The translations under genes were made by a program, and so were the position numbers. A stretch of 64,000 bases of DNA, from contig OZ252253.1 of the NCBI GenBank assembly GCA_965249775.1, positions 4,030,001 through 4,094,000 of the forward strand. Direction: 5' to 3'. Shown one piece after another: positions 1 through 8,027 of the stretch. The stretch is from UBA822 sp965249775. GTDB lineage: Bacteria; Gemmatimonadota; Gemmatimonadetes; Longimicrobiales; Gaopeijiaceae. Position 1 is the stretch's first letter; each line of letters opens with the position of its first letter. The notes under the pieces are model-generated. The model worked only from the letters and a program-made list of their open reading frames with translations, was not told the DNA's origin and searched no databases.

Positions 1-1
1 G

Positions 2-541
2 ACGCTATGGGGCGCCGAGCAACTGTCATGGCTTCGCCGGACCCTCCGCGAGAGCGATGCGACCTTCAAGATCCTGATCTCGCCGACCCCCATGATCGGT
101 CCAGACGATGCCGAGCAGGCGGGACGCCCGGCGGAAGGGCATGACGCGCTGAAGCGGGACAACCACGCCGACCCCTTCGGCTTCCAGCACGAGCGTGATC
201 AGTTCTTCGACTGGCTCATCAACAACGGCTTTCTGGTCGACGAGAACTTTTACATCATCACCGGGGACAGGCATTGGCAGTACCACTCGATCCACCCCAG
301 GGGCTTTGAGGAGTTCTCAACCGGGGCCCTCGTGGATGGCAATTCCCGGCTGGGGAGGAATCCCGGAGACCCGGAGTCAACCGATCCCGATGCGTTGATC
401 GAGCAGCCGTACACGTCAACCGAGCCTTCGGGCGGATTCTTGCACGTCACGATTTCCCCTGGCGAGCGACCCACAGCCACAATGCGCTTTCACGACGAAC
501 GGGGCGTGCTTCTGCATACGGTCGAGAAGGTCGCGAGGTAG
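2..541 (+). CDS. PhoD-like alkaline phosphatase family protein, C-terminal part (5' end outside window)
   Basis: The reading frame is open from base 2, so the gene begins before the window; about 179 residues are visible. The segment around the first internal Met reads like the metallophosphatase core (a GAEQLSWLRRTL-type stretch, then KILISPTPMIG). The motif GDRHWQYHS is the typical late metal-binding block of PhoD-type phosphatases (GD-x-H). It is followed by a beta-rich tail that ends near EKVAR. PhoD-family enzymes are exported phosphodiesterases/monoesterases that use Fe/Ca; the exact substrate cannot be told from this fragment. Another member of the same broad family lies at 3621-5246. 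Family assignment is fairly sure, function only generic. Confidence 0.8.
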   Translation, partial: TLWGAEQLSWLRRTLRESDATFKILISPTPMIGPDDAEQAGRPAEGHDALKRDNHADPFGFQHERDQFFDWLINNGFLVDENFYIITGDRHWQYHSIHPRGFEEFSTGALVDGNSRLGRNPGDPESTDPDALIEQPYTSTEPSGGFLHVTISPGERPTATMRFHDERGVLLHTVEKVAR

Positions 542-562
542 GTAAACCGACGGAGGTGAGAG

Positions 563-1516
563 ATGGCACGTAGATTCGCATTCCTTGCGCTGACAGTGAC
601 GATTCCGTTCGGTGCCGCCGCAACAGACGCTGGGCCGGCGTCGGCCCAGTCCTACGAGCCGACCCGGGTCAGCAAGGCGGTCGAGCTCCTCGAACAGGAT
701 CAGCCGATCTACTACACGCAGGTCAACGGCGGCGGGTACGACGAGGGGAAGAGACTCGCCCAAACGTGGGCAGACTACATCACGTACAACATGGAGCACA
801 GCGCGTTCAACATGGCCGACCTACGCGCGTTCATGCAGGGTCTGGTCGATGGCGGGCCGACGAAGAGCGGACATCGCACGCCGACCGTCATCGCTGTCTT
901 GCCACTCGGAGGGATCAACGAGACGGTCATGTGGGCGAACTACTGGATGGTCGAGCAGGTTCTCGGATCGGGCGTCCACGGCGTTCTCCTGGCGCATGCT
1001 CGATCGCCCGAGGTCGTGAGGATCCTGGTGCAGGCCGCCCGGTATCCCCACGCGCCCCAGGCAGAAGGGATCGACGAGGGCCTACGTGGTAGCGGCGGCC
1101 AGGGGTTCGCAGCCCGGATCTGGGGAGTTAGCCAGCAGGAGTACCAGCGTCTCGCCGATCCGTGGCCGCTGAACCCGGACGGTGAGCTGTTGATCGGCCT
1201 CAAGATCGAAGATCGGCACGCGCTCGAGAACGCCGAAGCGAGCACGGCGGTGCCGGGTGTGGGGTTCGCCGAGTGGGGTCCGGGCGACATGAGGATGTCG
1301 TTCGACGCCGGCGGTGCTGATATGCCTCAGGTTCTGATCGACGCTCGTGCTCGCGTGCTCGCTGCCACCCAGAGGGCGGACATCCCGTTCCTCAATCAGG
1401 TCAACGCCCAGAACATCGAGGCGATGATCGAGGAAGGTGTCAGAATCGGTGCCAACCCGGGCGCCGAGGTTGCGGACCAGGGGCGGCGCTATACGAATCG
1501 ACGGATGCCCTGGTGA
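563..1516 (+). CDS. Exported HpcH/HpaI aldolase-family homologue
   Basis: A 317-residue protein. The start is an ATG preceded by a good GGAGGTGAG ribosome site. Residues 1-29 form a signal peptide ending in ASAQ. The body has two blocks typical of HpcH/HpaI aldolases: a GSGVHGVLLAHARSPEV segment with a following AARYP (compare the G.GVIVP..N...EA...AARYPP pattern), and GLKIEDRHALENA..AVPGVGFAEWGPGDMRMS (compare IE...A..N...I..VPGVDG.F.GP.DL). Known members are cytosolic class II aldolases acting on 2-keto-3-deoxy acids. Here the signal peptide implies export, which is unusual. It lies just downstream of the PhoD-like gene with a 21-bp gap, so the two may be co-transcribed. Substrate unknown. 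Confidence 0.72.
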   Translation: MARRFAFLALTVTIPFGAAATDAGPASAQSYEPTRVSKAVELLEQDQPIYYTQVNGGGYDEGKRLAQTWADYITYNMEHSAFNMADLRAFMQGLVDGGPTKSGHRTPTVIAVLPLGGINETVMWANYWMVEQVLGSGVHGVLLAHARSPEVVRILVQAARYPHAPQAEGIDEGLRGSGGQGFAARIWGVSQQEYQRLADPWPLNPDGELLIGLKIEDRHALENAEASTAVPGVGFAEWGPGDMRMSFDAGGADMPQVLIDARARVLAATQRADIPFLNQVNAQNIEAMIEEGVRIGANPGAEVADQGRRYTNRRMPW

Positions 1517-1600
1517 ACAACGGGACTATCGTCGGGTCGAATTCTGGGCGTAGCCCGTGAACGCCCCTGGCACACTGATACAGGTGGCGGAAAGCCGCGC

Positions 1601-3145
1601 ATGAATACCAGCGATCACGTTCAGTTGATGGACACCACGCTACGGGATGGCGAGCAGACCCGCGATGTCTCGTTCTCCACATCGGAAAAGGTCAGTATCG
1701 CCGGCGCTTTGCTCAGCTCGCTACGGGTCGATCGGATCGAGGTTGCCTCCGCCGCCGTATCCGAGGGTGAAAAGGAAGCCGTCACCCGGATAGTGGAGTG
1801 GGCGACTACCGGAGGGTGCCTGGAGCGGGTCGAGATCCTGGGATTCGTAGACGAACATCGCAGTGCGGACTGGATCGTATCCGTGGGCGGGCAGGTGCTG
1901 AACTTGCTCACCAAGGGCAGCGAGCGGCACTGCCGCCTGCAGTTGGGGCGAACCCTCGAACAGCATCTCGCGGACATTCGTCGCACGGTCGAGTACGCGC
2001 GCGGGCAGGGGCTCACAGTCAACGTTTACCTGGAGGACTGGTCCAACGGGTACCGCGACAGCCGCGACTATGTCTACACACTCGTGGAGGGACTGGAAGG
2101 GACGGGAGTCGCGCACGTCATGTTGCCCGACACGCTGGGCGTGATGACACCGGAGGAGGTCCATGCGAGCCTGTCGGACATGATGACGAGGTTCCCTGAT
2201 CAGACATTCGACTTTCATCCGCACAACGACTACGGGCTGGCCACGGCCAACGCCATGCGGGCGGTCGAGGTGGGCATCCGCACCATTCACTGCACGGTCA
2301 ACTGCCTCGGAGAGCGGGCGGGAAACGTGTCCCTGGCCGAAATCGCGGTCGCACTGCGCGACAAGATGGGAATGACGCTGTCCATCGACGAGACCAAGAT
2401 CCTCGCCCTGAGCCGGATGGTGGAGAACTTCTCGGGCAAGCGGGTCGCCGACAACGCCCCCGTGATCGGTGCCGACGTGTTCACCCAGACCAGCGGCATC
2501 CACGCGGATGGCGATCACAAAGCGGGGCTCTATCAAACGCCATTGAGCCCCGAGCGTTTCGACCGCAAGCGCAAATACGCGTTGGGCAAGATGAGCGGCA
2601 AGGCGTCGCTGAAGAAGAACCTGGAGGAGCTGGGCATCAGCCTGTCGCCCGATGACCAAGCCGAAGTGCTGAAACGGATCGTGAGCCTCGGAGACTCCAA
2701 ACACACCATCACCGCGGAGGACCTGCCGTTCATCATCGCCGACGTGTTGGAGCGCAAGGACTTCCGCCATGTCGAGCTGTTGGAATGCTCCATCACCAGT
2801 GACCTGGACCACGCGTCGACGGTGGGCATCCGGGTCAAAGTGAACGGCGAGGCCCACGAGGCGTCCGGGTCCGGGAACGGCGGATTCGACGCGTTCGTCG
2901 ACGCGGTCCGCAAGGTGCTCCCCGCAGGGTTCGAATTCCCGGAGCTGTTGGATTACGAGCTGCGCATCCCCAAGGGCGGCGGCACCAGCGCGCTGACAGA
3001 GGTGTTCATCACTTGGCGGGACGGCCTAAACTCAGTGAGAACGCGCGGCGTCAGCGCCAACCAGGTGCTCGCCGGTGTGGAGGCGACCCTGCGTATGCTG
3101 AACATGAAGCTGCACCAGGCGGCAGAGCCATCCGAGCCCGTCTGA
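1601..3145 (+). CDS. cimA: (R)-citramalate synthase, Leptospira-type CimA
   Basis: 514 residues, in line with characterised Leptospira CimA. It condenses pyruvate with acetyl-CoA to (R)-citramalate, the first step of the threonine-independent isoleucine route. The catalytic DTTLRDGEQT motif is at residues 11-20, followed by the VSFSTSEK block characteristic of CimA rather than LeuA. HPHNDYGLATANA gives the metal-binding HxH pair, NCLGERAGN follows, then GIHADGDHK. The C-terminal about 130 residues form the LeuA-type regulatory dimer domain (PAGFEFPELLDYELRIP and after), expected to bind isoleucine. From memory of the family, the N-terminal blocks match Leptospira CimA much better than 2-isopropylmalate synthases. 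Homocitrate or isopropylmalate synthase activity is the alternative. Confidence 0.85.
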   Translation: MNTSDHVQLMDTTLRDGEQTRDVSFSTSEKVSIAGALLSSLRVDRIEVASAAVSEGEKEAVTRIVEWATTGGCLERVEILGFVDEHRSADWIVSVGGQVLNLLTKGSERHCRLQLGRTLEQHLADIRRTVEYARGQGLTVNVYLEDWSNGYRDSRDYVYTLVEGLEGTGVAHVMLPDTLGVMTPEEVHASLSDMMTRFPDQTFDFHPHNDYGLATANAMRAVEVGIRTIHCTVNCLGERAGNVSLAEIAVALRDKMGMTLSIDETKILALSRMVENFSGKRVADNAPVIGADVFTQTSGIHADGDHKAGLYQTPLSPERFDRKRKYALGKMSGKASLKKNLEELGISLSPDDQAEVLKRIVSLGDSKHTITAEDLPFIIADVLERKDFRHVELLECSITSDLDHASTVGIRVKVNGEAHEASGSGNGGFDAFVDAVRKVLPAGFEFPELLDYELRIPKGGGTSALTEVFITWRDGLNSVRTRGVSANQVLAGVEATLRMLNMKLHQAAEPSEPV

Positions 3146-3292
3146 CGCAGCGCGGAAACAAACGGGATAGGGCGCATGAAGCGAAGAATGGCCATATGAT
3201 GGGGTAAAGGAATCGGGACGCTCGGCACTTCAGTCCGGGCGGCAGAGCGCCGGTCGATAGACCGGGAAGCCATCTTTGAAGGAGCACTGTCA

Positions 3293-3565
3293 GTGGGGAT
3301 CAACAAGGAAGACCTCTCGGAAGCCTGGGGTAAGCTGCGCCAAGAGCGCGACGAGCTAAAGGTGAAGATGCATCTCGGCACCATGGAGGCCAAGGAGGAG
3401 TGGGACGAGCTGGAGAAGAAATGGCAGCGATTCGAGTCCAAAGCGGCTGACGCAAAGGATCAAGTCGTCGAAACATCGCGCGAGGTTGGCGAGGGTGCCC
3501 AACTGATCGTGAAAGAGCTTCGGGAGGCGTACCGCCGCATACGAGACGGGCTGCGCGAAGACTGA
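3293..3565 (+). CDS. Small charged helical protein of unknown function
   Basis: A 90-residue protein starting at GTG with a GGAGCAC ribosome site 8-9 bases upstream. It is almost entirely charged and predicted helical (runs such as EEWDELEKKWQRFESKAADAKDQV), with no signal peptide, cysteine or membrane segment. The pattern resembles coiled-coil or apolipoprotein-like small proteins that follow metabolic genes in many genomes. No function can be named. It stands alone between cimA and a convergent PhoD-like gene. A tandem repeat starts four bases after its stop codon. Confidence 0.65.
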   Translation: MGINKEDLSEAWGKLRQERDELKVKMHLGTMEAKEEWDELEKKWQRFESKAADAKDQVVETSREVGEGAQLIVKELREAYRRIRDGLRED

Positions 3566-3568
3566 CGA

Positions 3569-3609
3569 CCCGCGGCGGTAGTGACACGCCCGCAGGCGGT
3601 AGTGCCACA
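3569..3609. repeat. Two tandem copies of an about 20-bp unit just after a stop codon
   Basis: Unit 1 (3569-3588) reads CCCGCGGCGGTAGTGACACG. Unit 2 (3589-3609) repeats it with one insertion and a few changes (CCCGCAGGCGGTAGTGCC...), and a third partial CCCGCG follows. The array lies between the convergent stop codons of the small helical protein (3565) and the PhoD-like gene (3621). Confidence 0.75.
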
Positions 3610-3620
3610 CCCGCGTCCGG

Positions 3621-5246
3621 TTAGGCCGTGCTCAACTCCGTAGTATAGAACGCTTCCAAGCCGTCGATCGCGTCGATCGGCTGACTGTTCACATCCCACC
3701 GAAATAGGCTCACGGCCATCCGGTCGGGTAGGAAGTCCACCAGCGTGAACCCGTGTTGCTCGATGGGTGGCACGGTCTCGTCCAGATCGAGGTGGGCTGA
3801 CGGTGCGGACCCCACCCCGCGAACCACCGACGGGAAGCCTCCTGGAGCGGTCCCTACCGGACCGCTCAGAACCGTCGTCACTGGGTTTGCTGCGAGGTCC
3901 AGCGTACCTGCACGCTGCATCGTGCCGGCGCCAATCGCGTGAAGGTCTCCGCTCACGACGAGGGGGGCGCGGTCCCGCATCCCGGACATTGCTTCCACGA
4001 GCCGATCGTGCTGCCTGAGCCATCCTTCCTGCCAGTGCTGCTTCGGGATGGCCGTCGTGAGCGCGCCGGCCCCACGGTCGAGGACATCGGGATACCACTC
4101 ACCCCACTTGCCGGCGCTCCAACCCATGGGGTTCGAAGGTGCGTGGACCACGTGGCGGACTCCGGGAGCGGTGGTGCGGGCGAGCAGCCAATCCTCGACG
4201 TTCGAGTCCACGAAGACCGCTTGGGGTCCGAGCGTCATGGTGCGGCGAACGTCATAGAGCAGGACCTCGGCCAAGCTCCCGTAACGGATCGTGCCGAAGC
4301 TCTCGGAGAGGTCCCCGCGGTCGCTCGACGCCGACCATGGCAAGCCCATGGGTCGGTTCGCATCGGGGAGGAACTCCGGGTAGTAGAGCTGCTGCGTCGC
4401 CCGGGCGAGCTGGAGTTGAAACCATGCGATCGGAAAAGCACCGGCCGCGTCGTTCTCGTAGTGGTCGTGATCGTCCTGTAGGAAGAAGACCGGCGTCGAT
4501 CGGAAGTCCGTTCCGTAGACCGGCACGATCTGAGGTCCCGCCGCCAGCATGAGAGCCGATTCGTTGCTCGTTCCAAAGACGGACCCGGCGAAATCGAAGT
4601 TCGAAGTCTGCGCCCTGGGGCTGAGTGCCCCCGTCAGCTGGCCGCTCCACCGGTGGAGGTCCCAGTAAACGTGGTCTCCGTTGGAGACCGCCGCGTCCGG
4701 GTTGAACGACAGCGCCCGGCGCAATAGGCGGTTGCGTATCTCCGTGGGGAGGTTACCACGGCGCTGCCCGATCCCGGTATAGGCGCCCTCCGGCCCGCCG
4801 GCACACGTGAAGAGGAGGAGGCGGAACCGGTCCGGGCGTGCGTCCGCCGGAGGAAACGTCGAGAGCGTCCAGGGCTCGCAGAGTGAGGAGCCGTCCCCTG
4901 CCACGAGCGAGAGGGCATGGGTGGCCCCTGCGTCGAGACCAGTGGCATAGAACTGCCAGAACCTGCCGCTCGTATCATTCATCCGGCCCGGGAAACTGCG
5001 CGCGCCGACTCGCAGTGTGGGCGCGGCGAACAGGGCCTCTTCGAGCGACACCTTGAGTAGAATCCTCGACTCGCTGACCGTGGGGATGAGGTGTCGTACC
5101 CGACCGGCATCCCAGACTTGGGACTGCCGTGGAGTGATCCCACTCGTCAGGGCATCGAGCGGCCCCCTTCCGAAGAACGCCGCGCTCATCGCGCCGGCGC
5201 TACCTGCGAGGAACTTCCGGCGGTCGACGAGCGGTCCCTTGGCCAT
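3621..5246 (-). CDS. Tat-exported PhoD-like metallophosphatase
   Basis: 541 residues with an N-terminal twin-arginine signal (RRKFLAGSAG, residues 9-18), so a folded, metal-loaded enzyme is exported. An N-terminal beta domain (about 45-130) is followed by the metallophosphatase core: a TCAGG block near 148, NGDHVYWD near 189-196, DDHDHYEND near 258-266 and a late SGDLHAIGAG block. These are the metal-ligand motifs of the PhoD/calcineurin-like superfamily. Such enzymes hydrolyse phosphodiesters or phosphomonoesters in the periplasm to release phosphate. The start is ATG. The gene is divergent from the lipoprotein at 5463. It could fit phosphate scavenging together with the phosphonate-type importer at 13.8-17.2 kb, but no Pho box was identified. 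Confidence 0.85.
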   Translation of the reverse strand: MAKGPLVDRRKFLAGSAGAMSAAFFGRGPLDALTSGITPRQSQVWDAGRVRHLIPTVSESRILLKVSLEEALFAAPTLRVGARSFPGRMNDTSGRFWQFYATGLDAGATHALSLVAGDGSSLCEPWTLSTFPPADARPDRFRLLLFTCAGGPEGAYTGIGQRRGNLPTEIRNRLLRRALSFNPDAAVSNGDHVYWDLHRWSGQLTGALSPRAQTSNFDFAGSVFGTSNESALMLAAGPQIVPVYGTDFRSTPVFFLQDDHDHYENDAAGAFPIAWFQLQLARATQQLYYPEFLPDANRPMGLPWSASSDRGDLSESFGTIRYGSLAEVLLYDVRRTMTLGPQAVFVDSNVEDWLLARTTAPGVRHVVHAPSNPMGWSAGKWGEWYPDVLDRGAGALTTAIPKQHWQEGWLRQHDRLVEAMSGMRDRAPLVVSGDLHAIGAGTMQRAGTLDLAANPVTTVLSGPVGTAPGGFPSVVRGVGSAPSAHLDLDETVPPIEQHGFTLVDFLPDRMAVSLFRWDVNSQPIDAIDGLEAFYTTELSTA

Positions 5247-5462
5247 GCATTAGCTCCAGGTGAAAGGCGCGTTACCGATCGTGCCTGTCGGCGAGGAGTT
5301 GGTCAAGTTTCTGATCTTCTCTTGCTTGCCGTCGCTGGCCGGCACGCGATACCATGGAAGGCGCTTGCCCGGCAGGCAGTACTGCTAAAGGGGCTCGGTT
5401 CTTGCTTCTTAAAAGACCGAATCCCTTGGACTCGAAAGCGGCTTTGCCCCAGGAGGTGTCCG

Positions 5463-6101
5463 ATGTTCAGACGACTGACCTGCTTGCTCGTTTCCGGCGT
5501 TGTCTTCCTCGTGGCGTGCGGGGACGACGGCACATCGTCGGACGATGTGTTCACAGCGGAGGACGCCGGGGCGGTGGCCGACCTAATCGATGCCACGACC
5601 AATGGCGTGCTCAACGACTTCTTCCCCTTCAGCGGGAGCGATCCCGAAAGTGCTCCGGCGCTGACCCACGAGCCCGTCACCTGGACGCGTACGTTCGAGC
5701 GGAGCCGTCTCTGCCACAATGAGGAAGGTACGCTGACGATTGCGGGGGGAGGCACGAGTGTTTGGGACGCAACAGCGGTGACCTACGACGTCGAGAGCAG
5801 CGGGACGTCAACCCGCGCGGGCTGTAAATACACGAATCAAGATGGTGTAGTCGTCACACTAAACGGCGAGGGCACTTGGACGCATGAGCGTCACTACACC
5901 GACTACGCCCCGTCCGGAACCTGGATCACGGCGTACGAAGGCAGCTTCGACTGGGAGAAGGACACGGGCGAGATGGACAGCTGCACCTATGATCTGACCA
6001 GAACGGTCGACACCGCCGCGAACACGCGGACCCTCACCGGCATGTTGTGCGGGAACGAGGTCAACCGCACCAAGACTTGGCGAAACGTCTCGGCGAGCTA
6101 G
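5463..6101 (+). CDS. Lipoprotein of unknown function
   Basis: 212 residues. I chose the ATG at 5463 because AGGAGGTG lies directly upstream at 5451-5458 and the translation then begins with a lipoprotein signal peptide with lipobox LVAC near residue 20; the open frame extends further upstream without signal features. The mature part begins with an acidic Ser/Asp linker and continues as a beta-rich domain with several cysteines (e.g. SRLCHNEEG, AGCKYTN, DSCTYDLT, MLCGNE) that may form disulfides. No family recognised. It precedes ccmC by 19 bases, so it may share its transcript. Confidence 0.75.
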   Translation: MFRRLTCLLVSGVVFLVACGDDGTSSDDVFTAEDAGAVADLIDATTNGVLNDFFPFSGSDPESAPALTHEPVTWTRTFERSRLCHNEEGTLTIAGGGTSVWDATAVTYDVESSGTSTRAGCKYTNQDGVVVTLNGEGTWTHERHYTDYAPSGTWITAYEGSFDWEKDTGEMDSCTYDLTRTVDTAANTRTLTGMLCGNEVNRTKTWRNVSAS

Positions 6102-6120
6102 TTCCACGAAGAAAGGGCTC

Positions 6121-6822
6121 ATGAACCTGAACAGAGCGGGAAAGCTGGGCGTCGGTCTCTCCGTGGCCGGCGTAGCCGGCATCTTGTATATGCACTGGAT
6201 GGTTTTCTTCTGGGTGCCGACCGAGGCAACGATGGGGATCATCCAGCGGATCAATTACGTGCACGTGCCCATGGCGTGGATCACGGAGCTCGCGTTCGGC
6301 CTGACCGCCTTCGCCAGTATCATCTACCTCTGGCTCGAGGATGATCGGGCGGACGCCGCCGCTGTCGCTGCGGCCGAGGGCGGGTTGTACTTCTGCATGG
6401 GCCTGCTCATCGCCGGGTCTCTCTGGGGCCGAGTGGCTTGGGGAACGTTTTGGACCTGGGACGCCAGGCTGACCTTTACTCTCCTACTTTGGTTCATCTT
6501 CTTGGGATACTTTCTGGTGCGGCGCTCCACGGAAAACCCGAACCGAGGAAGGCGCCTTGCGGCTGTCGTAGCGATCCTGGGTGCACTGGACATTCCCCTC
6601 ATTCATATGAGCGTCTACTGGTTCCCGACCCTGCATCCGGAACCTGTTTACCTGCGGCCCGACGGTCCTACTGCCGATTCGGAGTTCACGATCACTTTGA
6701 TCGTGGCTTTTCTAGCGTACACGGTGCTCTTCCTCGGGCTGCTATCGCTTCGATACGGCATCGAGGTGGCGGAGAGGGAATGGTCGCTTCGTTCCACGCG
6801 GCTCGAGGGGGCCACACCATGA
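6121..6822 (+). CDS. ccmC: Cytochrome c maturation protein CcmC (haem handling permease)
   Basis: 233 residues with about six membrane segments, the usual CcmC size. The haem-handling tryptophan-rich motif is present as WGTFWTWDARLTFTLLLW (about residues 107-124). Flanking histidines lie in NYVHVPMAW and LIHMSVYW. CcmC delivers haem to the chaperone CcmE in System I cytochrome c biogenesis in the inner membrane. An AGAAAGGGCTC stretch precedes the ATG. Its stop overlaps the ATG of the CcmD-like gene (ATGA). ccmA, ccmB, ccmE and ccmF are not next to it in this window. Confidence 0.92.
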   Translation: MNLNRAGKLGVGLSVAGVAGILYMHWMVFFWVPTEATMGIIQRINYVHVPMAWITELAFGLTAFASIIYLWLEDDRADAAAVAAAEGGLYFCMGLLIAGSLWGRVAWGTFWTWDARLTFTLLLWFIFLGYFLVRRSTENPNRGRRLAAVVAILGALDIPLIHMSVYWFPTLHPEPVYLRPDGPTADSEFTITLIVAFLAYTVLFLGLLSLRYGIEVAEREWSLRSTRLEGATP

Positions 6823-6863
6823 AACGGGGCCACGCAGTGAAACGGGGCCACAGCATGAAACAG
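6819..6863. repeat. 18-bp tandem repeat that triplicates the ccmD start codon
   Basis: Units begin at 6819, 6837 and 6855: ATGAAACGGGGCCACGCA, GTGAAACGGGGCCACAGC, then ATGAAACAG. The period is 18 bases, so the frame is kept and each unit opens with a usable start codon. Confidence 0.85.
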
Positions 6864-7079
6864 TGTTTCTACGTGTTGCTTCTGGTCGTCGCCGCGACGT
6901 TGTGGGTCCCGGCAAGGGCTCTGGGGCAGAACCCGGAGCTGGTCGGGTCCTTTCGACCCTACCTCTTCGTGCTTCTGGCGTTTGCCGCTGGCTGGTTGCT
7001 GGTCGGAGCCTGGGTGTTTCAGATCGGCAGGAAGGTAAACGACCTCTCGCGGCGGTTGGAGGAGGATCGGGTTGATTAG
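6819..7079 (+). CDS. ccmD: CcmD-like small membrane protein
   Basis: 86 residues from the ATG at 6819, which overlaps the ccmC stop as ATGA. In-frame starts at 6837 (GTG) and 6855 (ATG, 74 residues) are equally possible because the start region is repeated. It has a hydrophobic N-terminal segment (FYVLLLVVAATLWVPA), a second membrane helix (YLFVLLAFAAGWLLVGAWVFQI) and a charged cytoplasmic tail (RKVNDLSRRLEED). This is the pattern of CcmD-family proteins, which stabilise the CcmABC-CcmE complex. The first hydrophobic segment may be a cleaved signal peptide. Position after ccmC supports the call; the sequence is too short for certainty. Confidence 0.72.
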   Translation: MKRGHAVKRGHSMKQCFYVLLLVVAATLWVPARALGQNPELVGSFRPYLFVLLAFAAGWLLVGAWVFQIGRKVNDLSRRLEEDRVD

Positions 7080-7106
7080 CAGGCGGGGCTGACCGGCTGT
7101 TCAGAT

Positions 7107-8024
7107 ATGTCTCCCGCTGTCATTTCGGTCTCCCATCTGGGCAAGAGCTACGGGTCCACCGTTGCCGTGGACGATGTATCTCTCGAGATCCACGAGGGTG
7201 AGATCTTTGGCCTGATCGGCCCGAACGGCGCAGGGAAGACGACGACGATGGAGTGCGTGGAAGGCCTGCGGAAGGCGGACCGGGGTACGATTTCGGTTCT
7301 GGGCCTCGATCCGCGACGCGACCTCTACGCGCTTCAGCATCGGATCGGGGTCCAGCATCAGGAGGCGCAGCTCCAAAAGCGGATCAGGGTCTGGGAGGCC
7401 GTCGATCTCTGGTCCACGCTATACCCGCGAGTGGTCGACACCGAAGCCCTCCTGGCTCGTCTCGGTCTCGAAGCCAAGCGGAACGCCAAGTTCATGACGC
7501 TCTCGGGGGGTCAGAAACAGAGACTCTTCATTGCCTTGGCCATGATCCACGATCCGGAAGTGCTCTTCCTGGACGAGCTGACCACGGGACTCGATCCGCA
7601 GGCTCGTCGCACGATCTGGGAGCTGGTCACCGGCATCAGAGAACGGGGCAAGACGGTCTTCCTTACCACGCACCTCATGGAAGAAGCGGAGCGCCTCTGT
7701 GACCGCGTCGCGATCGTCGACCATGGTCGGCTGGTCGAGATGGGGACGCCGGCAGACCTGGTCGAGAAGCACTGCCCGGAGCGGAGTGTGGTGTTCACGA
7801 GCGATGGAACCGGAGTAGCCGAGCGGTTGGCTGGGATGCCTGCGGTTCTGTCGGCAGTCAGCAACGGATGCACGCACACGCTTCACGGCGAAGGGGATGA
7901 TTTCGTGACCCACGTCATCAGCCTGATTGCCAACGAGGGCATCCGGGTGGAGGGGTTCCGTACTGAGGTCCCGAATCTTGAAGACGTTTTCCTGAAGCTT
8001 ACCGGCCATGGAATCAGGGACTGA
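7107..8024 (+). CDS. ABC-2 type transporter ATP-binding protein
   Basis: 305 residues. Walker A is GPNGAGKTTT (about 38-47), the Q-loop region is GVQHQEAQL, the signature is LSGGQKQR, Walker B is VLFLDELTTGLDP, and the switch histidine is in LTTHLMEEAE. The C-terminal about 80 residues resemble the accessory domain of DrrA/YadG-type exporters. CcmA is shorter (about 200 residues) and lacks this extension, so despite the neighbouring ccm genes this is not called CcmA. The permease gene follows after three bases. Exported substrate unknown. Confidence 0.9.
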   Translation: MSPAVISVSHLGKSYGSTVAVDDVSLEIHEGEIFGLIGPNGAGKTTTMECVEGLRKADRGTISVLGLDPRRDLYALQHRIGVQHQEAQLQKRIRVWEAVDLWSTLYPRVVDTEALLARLGLEAKRNAKFMTLSGGQKQRLFIALAMIHDPEVLFLDELTTGLDPQARRTIWELVTGIRERGKTVFLTTHLMEEAERLCDRVAIVDHGRLVEMGTPADLVEKHCPERSVVFTSDGTGVAERLAGMPAVLSAVSNGCTHTLHGEGDDFVTHVISLIANEGIRVEGFRTEVPNLEDVFLKLTGHGIRD

Positions 8025-8027
8025 CCG

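Noticed and set aside
1721..2857. Long minus-strand frame of 378 codons opposite cimA
   Set aside because: It overlaps a confidently identified gene, has no family features, and long antisense frames are common in GC-rich DNA.
5463..6101. Longer lipoprotein starting at 5091
   Set aside because: The extension overlaps the divergent PhoD-like gene and would bury the signal peptide; the AGGAGG before 5463 decides.
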